In this document: one piece after another, positions 34,728 to 41,799 of the stretch
Position numbering within the stretch: the stretch's first letter is position 1
How the letters are laid out: every line of letters starts with the position of its first letter
Assembly: GCF_000374065.1 (NCBI RefSeq)
Contig: NZ_KB893246.1
Span: 186,001-250,000, forward strand
Origin: Spirosoma luteum DSM 19990
GTDB taxonomy: Bacteria > Bacteroidota > Bacteroidia > Cytophagales > Spirosomataceae
Reading direction: 5' to 3'
DNA: 64,000 bases
Notes under the pieces: model-generated
Told to the model about the DNA's origin: nothing
Seen by the model: the letters and a program-made list of their open reading frames with translations, nothing else
The model's database searches: none
Translations under genes and position numbers: made by a program

Positions 34728-36010
34728 TCAATCATATCAAACCCGCAGTAGGGCACCAGCACTTTCGGAATGCGGATGCCTTCCGGGGTCTGATTATTTT
34801 CCAGAATGGCGGCCAGAATACGCGGCAGAGCCAGTGCTGATCCGTTCAGGGTATGCAGTAACTGCATCTTCCCCGCAAGCTTAGAGCGAAGTTTAAGCCG
34901 GTTGGCCTGGTAGGCTTCAAAATTTGAAACGGAGCTAACTTCCAGCCAACGCTGCTGAGCCGCCGACCATACCTCCATGTCGTATGTCAGGGCTGATGTA
35001 AAGCCCATATCGCCCGCGCAAAGCCGTAACACCCGGTAGGGTAGTTCCAGTTTCTGTAGCAGGCTTTGTACGTGCAGACTCATTTCCTCAAGAACTGCGT
35101 ACGAGTTTTCCGGCTTCTCGATGCGCACTATTTCTACTTTGTCGAACTGGTGCAATCGGTTCAATCCCCGAACGTGGGCACCCCACGAACCCGCTTCGCG
35201 CCGGAAACAGGGGGTATAGCCCACATTTTTAATTGGTAACTGATTTTCCGGCAGAATCACATCCCGGTATATGTTCGTAATAGGAACCTCGGCGGTAGGA
35301 ATCAGGTAGAGCTTATCTTCCGGCATGTAATACATCTGCCCTTCTTTGTCCGGCAGTTGCCCCGTCCCAAATCCCGAATCTTCGTTGACCACAATGGGCG
35401 GCTGTACTTCCATATAGCCAGCCTTCATGGCCTCGTCTAGAAAAAAGTTAATCATGGCCCGCTGAATCCGAGCTCCTTTTCCCCTGTACACTGGAAAACC
35501 CGCCCCTGCAATTTTGACACCCAGTTCAAAATCAATCATAGGCCCGGCGTCGCTACCGTACTTTTTGATGAGTTCCCAATGGGGCAGGGCTTTGTCGTGC
35601 AGAACCGGTTTCTCACCATGCTCCAGCACCACTTCATTATCATCGCCCGAACGACCTTCAGGAACGCTGCTATGTGGCAGATTAGGAATGGTGACCAGAA
35701 CCGCCTGTAAATCGACTTCGATTTGACGAAGCGAATCGGCAAGTTCTTTCGAGCGAACTTTCAACGCTGCTGTTTCTAATTTGGCCCCTTCAGCCGCTGT
35801 TTTATCCCCGGCCTTCATAAACGCACCAATCTGGCCCGCTTTCGCATTGGACTGGGCTAGCACATCATCAAGTTCGCGCTGCGTATCACGCCGTTGCTGG
35901 TCCAATGTCAGTACCTGGTCAATACTGGCTTCGGCACCGGAAAAATTTCGTTTGCCTAGGCCTGCTATGGTTGCTTCTTTATTATCGCGTATAAATGGAA
36001 GTTGCAGCAT
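34724..36010 (-). CDS. serS: Serine--tRNA ligase
   Basis: 428 residues, normal for SerRS, the class II synthetase that charges tRNA-Ser and tRNA-Sec. The N-terminal ~100 residues are the tRNA-binding coiled coil. Class II motif 2 is CFRREAGSWGAHVRGLNRLH, with the loop leading into QFDKVE, and motif 3 is NGSALALPRILAAILENNQ. TAEVPITN is the typical motif 1-to-2 link. The start at 36010 fits the family N terminus MLQLPFIRDNKE. It is 64 bases downstream of lysC on the same strand and has no clear own promoter. Confidence 0.97.
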   Translation of the reverse strand: MLQLPFIRDNKEATIAGLGKRNFSGAEASIDQVLTLDQQRRDTQRELDDVLAQSNAKAGQIGAFMKAGDKTAAEGAKLETAALKVRSKELADSLRQIEVDLQAVLVTIPNLPHSSVPEGRSGDDNEVVLEHGEKPVLHDKALPHWELIKKYGSDAGPMIDFELGVKIAGAGFPVYRGKGARIQRAMINFFLDEAMKAGYMEVQPPIVVNEDSGFGTGQLPDKEGQMYYMPEDKLYLIPTAEVPITNIYRDVILPENQLPIKNVGYTPCFRREAGSWGAHVRGLNRLHQFDKVEIVRIEKPENSYAVLEEMSLHVQSLLQKLELPYRVLRLCAGDMGFTSALTYDMEVWSAAQQRWLEVSSVSNFEAYQANRLKLRSKLAGKMQLLHTLNGSALALPRILAAILENNQTPEGIRIPKVLVPYCGFDMID

Positions 36011-36074
36011 TAGTCTATAATGATAAGTCGTTTTCTAACGGCGATTAGTGCTACTGTTAGAAGGTGAGTTGAAT

Positions 36075-37412
36075 CTATGCCAAAAAAAGTCCATCGTTCA
36101 ACGCATTCAATGCCTGGGCTTTGTACTGACCATGTATCAGTAATGACAGATTACTTTCCGTTCCACCGTACGAAATCATTCGGATAGGAATGTCCTGCAT
36201 GGCATTGAACACCCGAACGGCTACCCCCTTGTTGTCGGCACTGAAGTTACCGACAATGCAGATAATTGTTTGGTCGTAGTCAGGCTCTTCCAGCGTACAG
36301 AACGTATTGAGTTCATCCGTAATCTCCTGAATGCGCTCCGTGTTATCAATCGTAACGGATACTGACACTTCCGATGTAGCCAGCATATCAACGGGTGTTT
36401 TGTACTTCTCGAAAATCTCGAAAATCCGGCGCAGGAAACCATAGGCATTCAGCATCCGGGTCGAGTGAATATACAGGGCCGTAATACCATCCTTGGCCGC
36501 AATTGCCTTGAATATCTGTTGCTGAGCCGTACCGGCGGTATGGTCGGAGATGAGGGTACCCGGTGCTTTCGGTTCCATCGTGTTTTTTAGCCGCACGGGC
36601 ACACCAAACATCCGGGCGGGGGTAATGGTAGATGGGTGCAGTATTTTAGCGCCGAAATACGCCAGCTCAGCCGCTTCGTCGAAAGTCAACTCCCGAACGG
36701 GGAAGGTGTTTTTTACGATACGCGGGTCATTATTATGCATCCCGTCGATATCCGTCCATATCTGAATTTCCTCAGCCCGAACGGCTCCACCGATCAGCGA
36801 AGCTGTATAATCAGATCCACCCCGCTTCAGGTTATCTACTTCGTCGCGTGGATTCCGGCAGATGAAACCCTGCGTAACGATAATTTGCTTATCGGCGTGC
36901 GGGGGCAAGATTTCAGCCAGCTTTTGCTCGGTATAGTGGATCTCAGGCTCATTGTCGGCGTCAATCCGCATGAACTCCAACGCAGGTAATAAAGCAGACG
37001 ACACATTTTCCTCGGCCAAATAAGCCTGAAAAAGCTGCGTACTAAGCAACTCCCCCTCGGCCACCAGTTCTTTTTCCTGTTTGAGGGTAAATGGCTTGAT
37101 ACCTGTTAGTGAGCGGATAAAGGAGAACTCGGCCTCTATAATTTTTTGCCCGGCCGCCTTACCGTCGGTCGTTTTGTAGAGTTCATCCACAAAATGACCA
37201 TAATGCTCGATGAGCGAATCAATTTTTGCATTCGCATCAACATCATCGTTCACTTTGAGGGCTTCGCCAATGCTCAGTAATGCATTTGTTGTACCCGCCA
37301 GGGCCGAGAGAACGACAATCTTATGGGTATTGTCTTCCGTTATCAGTTTACGAATAGACTGCATCCGCTCGGGCTTCCCGACCGACGTGCCGCCAAATTT
37401 CCAGACGTGCAT
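36075..37412 (-). CDS. lysC: Aspartate kinase
   Basis: 445 residues, a monofunctional aspartokinase that phosphorylates aspartate, the first step to lysine, threonine and methionine. KFGGTSVG is at residues 5-12; the nucleotide and aspartate sites are visible at RGGSDYTA, WTDIDGMHNNDPRI and AELAYFGAKILHP. Two ACT domains (~310-445) with VDMLATSEVSVSVT and IRMISYGGTESNLSLLIHG give allosteric feedback control, by which amino acid is not certain. An inverted repeat occupies the gap to ribH. Confidence 0.94.
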   Translation of the reverse strand: MHVWKFGGTSVGKPERMQSIRKLITEDNTHKIVVLSALAGTTNALLSIGEALKVNDDVDANAKIDSLIEHYGHFVDELYKTTDGKAAGQKIIEAEFSFIRSLTGIKPFTLKQEKELVAEGELLSTQLFQAYLAEENVSSALLPALEFMRIDADNEPEIHYTEQKLAEILPPHADKQIIVTQGFICRNPRDEVDNLKRGGSDYTASLIGGAVRAEEIQIWTDIDGMHNNDPRIVKNTFPVRELTFDEAAELAYFGAKILHPSTITPARMFGVPVRLKNTMEPKAPGTLISDHTAGTAQQQIFKAIAAKDGITALYIHSTRMLNAYGFLRRIFEIFEKYKTPVDMLATSEVSVSVTIDNTERIQEITDELNTFCTLEEPDYDQTIICIVGNFSADNKGVAVRVFNAMQDIPIRMISYGGTESNLSLLIHGQYKAQALNALNDGLFLA

Positions 37413-37430
37413 ATTAGTGAAAGAGTGAAT

Positions 37431-37493
37431 GAGTGAGAGAGCGAAAGAATTAAAAGCCGTTCAGCGCCCTTTCATTCTTTCACTCTCTCACTC
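37431..37493 (-). repeat. Inverted repeat between ribH and lysC
   Basis: A 20 bp arm (37431-37450, core AGTGAGAGAGCGAAAGAAT) pairs with 37474-37493 with a single mismatch, which becomes a G-U pair in the leftward transcript. The 23-base loop is not T-rich. It lies just upstream of the lysC ATG, the same layout as 6542-6603 and 16580-16637. Confidence 0.65.
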
Positions 37494-37494
37494 T

Positions 37495-37995
37495 TTAAAT
37501 TTTACTGTATACCTGTTCTTTTAAACCAATCATTTTAATAGCGGTAATGGCCGCTTCGTCACCTTTGTTTCCGTGGATACCGCCCGCCCGGTCGAGTGCC
37601 TGCTGCTGGTCATTGGGTGTAAGTACCCCAAAGATGACAGGTTTCCCTGTTTTCAGGCCAACGTTTGTCAGGCCCTGCGCCACTGCGTGGTTTATGTAAT
37701 CATTGTGCTTTGTTTCACCCTGAATAACACAACCCAGTGCAATAACGGCATCTACTTTATCCTGCTGAGCAAACCACTGCGCGCCCAGACTCAATTCATA
37801 ACTACCCGGCACATTGCCGCGGATAATATTTCCCGCTAGGGCCCCGTGCTGAATCAGCGTTTGGTAAGCCCCGGCAAACAACGCTTCGGTAACGTCTGTA
37901 TTCCACTCCGATACCAGTATAACAAAACACCGGTTGCTAATATCGGGCAGTTCATCCGTTGAAAAAACGCTGAGACTCTTATTGGTAGATGCCAT
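37495..37995 (-). CDS. ribH: 6,7-dimethyl-8-ribityllumazine synthase
   Basis: 166 residues from the ATG at 37995; an earlier ATG at 38022 adds nine residues not seen in the family. It condenses 5-amino-6-ribitylaminouracil with 3,4-dihydroxybutanone 4-phosphate in riboflavin synthesis and forms icosahedral shells. VSEWNTDVTEALFAGA, GSYELSLGAQW (the phosphate loop), and GCVIQGETKHNDYI with catalytic His are present. FGVLTPNDQQQALDRAGG is typical of the last third. No other rib gene is adjacent. Confidence 0.93.
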   Translation of the reverse strand: MASTNKSLSVFSTDELPDISNRCFVILVSEWNTDVTEALFAGAYQTLIQHGALAGNIIRGNVPGSYELSLGAQWFAQQDKVDAVIALGCVIQGETKHNDYINHAVAQGLTNVGLKTGKPVIFGVLTPNDQQQALDRAGGIHGNKGDEAAITAIKMIGLKEQVYSKI

Positions 37996-38097
37996 ACAAT
38001 TTAGTGTTCCGGACGTAGCCATCCGGATATTGCTTTAGTTACTTGTTATTTCCAGACGTGCCCCACTCCGGCGTACCGGTCCGGGATACTGAATAAA

Positions 38098-38129
38098 AAA
38101 GGACAAAACCGGTTTCGGCTTTGTCCTTT
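38098..38129 (-). terminator. Rho-independent terminator downstream of the TPR gene
   Basis: AAAGGACAAA (38098-38107) and TTTGTCCTTT (38120-38129) pair. Read leftward the stem is followed by six T. It lies 26 bases beyond the stop of the TPR gene. Confidence 0.85.
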
Positions 38130-38154
38130 GCAGTATTGAGTTAGTCAAGTACGC

Positions 38155-38850
38155 TTACGACTCACCGACAGTGGCTTCCAGTACGGATTTATACTTTTTC
38201 GCACTGGCCGCTTCTGCCGACTGGCCGTATTTTTCGATTATCTCGTTATACGTCGAGATGGCTTTATCGTTCTGCTTTGCCTGCTCGTAGGCAACTGCCA
38301 GTTTCGTCAGGTAGCCGGGTGTAAAATATTTGTTGGGCTTATAATCGGCTGCTTTCCGGTAATGGTCAGCCGCTTCATCATAACTTTTCTTTTCCATATA
38401 GGCATCACCTACAAGCGCATAGGCCCGAGCCTGAATCAGCAAATCCGACGAACTAAAATCGTTCAGATGCGCAATGGCTTCATCGTATTTCCCCTCTTTC
38501 AGCAGCGCAACACCAGCGTAGAACTCAGCCAGATTACCGGCCTTCGTGGCACCATAATTATCCGCTACGGATAAGAGACCCGGAGTTTTACCGTCTCCGT
38601 TGAGAGCTACCTTGGGCGAATCGGCTTCCAGTTGGTAAACCGATGGGAATAATTCGGCCTGAGCCGTTTCGTCCTGGGTGCTTACGTAATACTGATAACC
38701 GAAGAAACCAACGATTGCTAGAACGATAGCACCTACTATACCGAAAATGATGGTTCGGTTCTGTTCAAAAAAATCTTCAGCCCGCTCTAACTGACCGGCC
38801 AGCGCGTCCGGGTCTTCTAAAAACTCAAGTCCGGTGTTCTTCTTGCTCAT
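38155..38850 (-). CDS. Membrane-anchored tetratricopeptide repeat protein (YfgM-like)
   Basis: 231 residues. A charged N-terminal ~32 residues precede one membrane helix (~33-54, IIFGIVGAIVLAIVGFFGYQ). Residues ~100-225 hold TPR units: NLAEFYAGVALLKEGKYDEA, QARAYALVGDAYMEKKSYDEA, and TKLAVAYEQAKQNDKAISTY. The topology resembles YfgM and similar TPR proteins that associate with the Sec/periplasmic chaperone network; function here is inferred. A TAATTTTG box at 38870-38877 on the minus strand would start transcription ~13 bases before the ATG, but no -33 TTG is visible. Confidence 0.82.
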   Translation of the reverse strand: MSKKNTGLEFLEDPDALAGQLERAEDFFEQNRTIIFGIVGAIVLAIVGFFGYQYYVSTQDETAQAELFPSVYQLEADSPKVALNGDGKTPGLLSVADNYGATKAGNLAEFYAGVALLKEGKYDEAIAHLNDFSSSDLLIQARAYALVGDAYMEKKSYDEAADHYRKAADYKPNKYFTPGYLTKLAVAYEQAKQNDKAISTYNEIIEKYGQSAEAASAKKYKSVLEATVGES

Positions 38851-38917
38851 GCTTTTGCAATTTGGAGTGCAAAATTAGAAATATTTAGCATTGCGGAAAA
38901 GGGTAAGCGTCAAAAGT

Positions 38918-39160
38918 TTACGAATCAGCGGGTTCCTGTAGGGTCATATCCCGTACAGCCATCATTTCTGATGGTCGAATTCCCCGAATCTGATGCGGTA
39001 ACAGCGTTTCTACAGCTACCGATTCGCCCGTCAACGTGGCAAACTCTACTTCAAACGCTCTGTCTTCTCCGTAAACGGTTAAGACTGTTCCAACATCTCC
39101 TGCTTTTAACCGCCTGTTTGCCAAATCTTCTGTAAGCACAACTAAATCAAATTCGCTCAT
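38918..39160 (-). CDS. DUF4926 domain-containing small protein
   Basis: 80 residues matching DUF4926: FDLVVLTEDLANRRLKAGD, VGTVLTVYGEDRAFEVEFA and a final beta strand. Members are small SH3-like proteins of unknown function, often near toxin-antitoxin or mobile genes. No such context is seen here: it is divergent from the TPP-riboswitch gene and stands between two housekeeping loci. Confidence 0.75.
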   Translation of the reverse strand: MSEFDLVVLTEDLANRRLKAGDVGTVLTVYGEDRAFEVEFATLTGESVAVETLLPHQIRGIRPSEMMAVRDMTLQEPADS

Positions 39161-39208
39161 ATATACATTACTGCCTGTTTAAAAAATAAAAACGCTCAGC
39201 TAGAACTC

Positions 39209-39236
39209 TTGTTATATTGAATTTGACTTAACTTTG
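39209..39236 (+). promoter_or_regulatory. Promoter of the TPP-riboswitch transcript
   Basis: TTG (39209-39211), 17 bases, then TAACTTTG (39229-39236), a perfect -7 box. The predicted start near 39243 falls right before the riboswitch aptamer. Confidence 0.65.
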
Positions 39237-39245
39237 TCCCGCTAA

Positions 39246-39328
39246 TCTTATGAAGGGGTGCCCTAAAACAACGGGCTGAGATTATACCCATTGAACCTGC
39301 GCGGGTAATGCCGTGAAGGGAAATGTAA
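39246..39328 (+). promoter_or_regulatory. TPP (THI-box) riboswitch
   Basis: The conserved aptamer is plain: GGGGTGCCC, then GGGCTGAGATTATACCC, TGAACCTG, GGGTAATGCC, and GAAGGGA. Thiamine pyrophosphate binding normally lowers expression of the downstream gene. The 90-base region to the ATG at 39418 has no strong terminator, so control of translation initiation is more likely. Confidence 0.93.
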
Positions 39329-39417
39329 TCATGAATCGTGTTCATGACTATTTACCAACCAACTATCTATAACCAGAGGTAGGTTTGGCCCCTCGCCTAT
39401 CGTAATCTTTTTCACAA

Positions 39418-41799
39418 ATGAAAAAAGGTACGACCTATCTTGTTTTCCTCGCGGCCTTATGCTGGCTACCTGCACTGCCCGTATGGGCTCAATTTTCCAT
39501 TTCGGGTACAGTAAGCGATGCCGATGGCGGTACACTTCCCGGCGCAGCTATCGTGATTGAAAATACTTATAAAGGGACCTTCACCGATGCATCCGGCATG
39601 TTTCAGCTCGCCAACCTGAAGCCGGGAACGCTTTCCTTGCGCGTATCACTGCTTGGCTACGAACCCCAACTCAAAACGGTTGACCTTACCCAGAATATCA
39701 TACTATCCGTTAACCTGACTAAAACAGCCGTGGCCGTTGATGAAGTAGTGGTGAGCGCAACCCGGGCCAATCAAAAATCGGCCATTGCCTACACGGACGT
39801 AACCCGCCAGGAACTGAACAAGCTAAATCTGGGGCAGGACATACCGCAGTTGCTCAATTTCACCCCTTCTGTTGTCACAACGTCCGATGCCGGGGCGGGT
39901 GTGGGGTACACGGGCATTCGTATCCGCGGGTCCGATGCCACGCGGGTCAACGTAACACTCAATGGTATTCCGTATAACGATGCGGAATCGCAGGGCACTT
40001 ACTTTGTCGATATGCCTGACTTTGCTTCTTCCGTGAGCAGTATTCAGATTCAGCGGGGTGTGGGCACATCGACTAATGGTGCGGGGGCCTTTGGCGCGTC
40101 TATCAATATCCAGACGAATAAACTGGAAGAGAAACCCTATGCCGAAGTAAACCTGTCGGGTGGCTCGTTTGGAACCCGAAAGGTAAACATACTGGCAGGT
40201 ACTGGCCTGCTAAATAATCATTTTGTCCTGGATGCCCGGTTATCGAAAATACACTCTGATGGCTTTATCGACCGGGCGTTTTCAGATTTGAAGTCGTTTT
40301 ATCTATCGGGAGGCTACTACGCCAAAAATAGCTTTATCCGGCTAAACGTATTTTCGGGACAGGAGCAAACGTACCAGGCCTGGAATGGCGTACCGGAAGC
40401 TATTCTGCCCACCAACCGAACTTACAATTCGTTTACCTACGATAACCAGACGGACAACTACCAGCAGGATAATTACCAGCTGATTAGTTCATTCGGTCTA
40501 AGTAAAAACTGGCGGTTGAATGCCTCCCTATTCTACACAAAGGGAAAAGGGTATTACGAAGAGTTCAAACCTAACGATGCTTTCAGCAAGTACAACTTAC
40601 CCCCCGTTGTGATTGGTGACTCGACTATCAGCAAAACCGATATTGTTCGGCGGAAATGGCTGAATAACGATTTTTACGGTACGGTATTTTCGCTCGATTA
40701 CAACAGTTTCGGGAAACTGACGGCCAATATCGGTGGTGGGTGGAATCAGTATCAGGGTGGCCACTACGGCGAGATAATCTGGGCACGCATTGCGGGAAAT
40801 ACCAACATTCGGAATCAGTATTATAATGACGATGCAATCAAAACCGATGTCAATCTGTACGCAAAAGCCTTTTATCAGTTCAGCAATCAGTTCAACGGTT
40901 TTCTTGATTTGCAGGTACGCACGGTTGGCTATTCGTTTCTTGGGTTCAACAGTCAGCTCCAAAACGTACAGCAGAACGCCAACCTGACGTTTTTTAACCC
41001 GAAAGCAGGCTTAACCTATACCATCAATGACCATAGTACGGCCTACGCATCGGTAGGTGTGGGACACCGGGAACCCAACCGGGATGATTACACGCAGTCG
41101 ACCCCGGAGAGCCGCCCCAAAGCGGAACAACTAATTGACTACGAGGTAGGGTACAAACTACAGGGGCAGAAATTTACGGTTTCCCTTAACGGCTACTACA
41201 TGGATTACCAGAACCAGTTGGTTTTATCGGGACAGATAAATGATGTAGGCGCCTATAACCGGGTGAATATACCCGAAAGTCATCGGGCCGGGGTAGAGCT
41301 GGAAGCCGGTGCTCGATTGACCAGCAAACTCCGCTGGAATGTAAACGCAACACTCAGCCGGAACAAGGTCGAAAACTTCACGGAGTATTTGGATAATTAC
41401 GATACGGGTGCACAGGATATTCGCCAGTACAGCCAGACGGACATTTCGTTTTCCCCCAATGTAATTTCAGGCTCGCAATTACTCTTTACACCGGCCAAAG
41501 GGCTGGAACTGGGGCTTCTTTCGAAATACGTTGGCAAACAATACCTGGACAATACCTCCAGCGAAAGCAGAAAGTTAAATCCTTATTTCACGAACGATAT
41601 CCGGGTTATCTACACGCTGAAACCAGCGTTTGCTCAGGAAATTGCGTTTACACTGCTGTTTAACAATGTACTGGATGAGAAGTACGAGTCAAATGGCTAT
41701 ACCTACGGGTATATTTCGGAAGGAAAAGTTATATCAGACAATGCTTATTACCCACAGGCCGGACGGAATTTTCTGGCGGGTATACGGGTCCGGTTTTAA
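39418..41799 (+). CDS. TonB-dependent receptor, probably for thiamine
   Basis: 793 residues with a signal peptide ending near VWAQF (25). Residues 27-110 are a carboxypeptidase-regulatory-like domain (SGTVSDADGGTLPGAAIVIE). The plug follows (DEVVVSATRANQKSA; GIRIRGSDATRVNVTLNGIP), then a 22-strand barrel ending in RNFLAGIRVRF, with the terminal Phe needed for outer-membrane assembly. Control by the TPP riboswitch predicts uptake of thiamine or a precursor, as proposed for riboswitch-linked TonB receptors of Bacteroidota. No inner-membrane thiamine transporter or thi gene is next to it. Its stop overlaps that of the convergent gene by 3 bases. Confidence 0.92.
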   Translation: MKKGTTYLVFLAALCWLPALPVWAQFSISGTVSDADGGTLPGAAIVIENTYKGTFTDASGMFQLANLKPGTLSLRVSLLGYEPQLKTVDLTQNIILSVNLTKTAVAVDEVVVSATRANQKSAIAYTDVTRQELNKLNLGQDIPQLLNFTPSVVTTSDAGAGVGYTGIRIRGSDATRVNVTLNGIPYNDAESQGTYFVDMPDFASSVSSIQIQRGVGTSTNGAGAFGASINIQTNKLEEKPYAEVNLSGGSFGTRKVNILAGTGLLNNHFVLDARLSKIHSDGFIDRAFSDLKSFYLSGGYYAKNSFIRLNVFSGQEQTYQAWNGVPEAILPTNRTYNSFTYDNQTDNYQQDNYQLISSFGLSKNWRLNASLFYTKGKGYYEEFKPNDAFSKYNLPPVVIGDSTISKTDIVRRKWLNNDFYGTVFSLDYNSFGKLTANIGGGWNQYQGGHYGEIIWARIAGNTNIRNQYYNDDAIKTDVNLYAKAFYQFSNQFNGFLDLQVRTVGYSFLGFNSQLQNVQQNANLTFFNPKAGLTYTINDHSTAYASVGVGHREPNRDDYTQSTPESRPKAEQLIDYEVGYKLQGQKFTVSLNGYYMDYQNQLVLSGQINDVGAYNRVNIPESHRAGVELEAGARLTSKLRWNVNATLSRNKVENFTEYLDNYDTGAQDIRQYSQTDISFSPNVISGSQLLFTPAKGLELGLLSKYVGKQYLDNTSSESRKLNPYFTNDIRVIYTLKPAFAQEIAFTLLFNNVLDEKYESNGYTYGYISEGKVISDNAYYPQAGRNFLAGIRVRF

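Noticed and set aside
37431..37493. Rho-independent terminator between ribH and lysC
   Set aside because: The stem is long, but no T-run follows and the loop is 23 bases.
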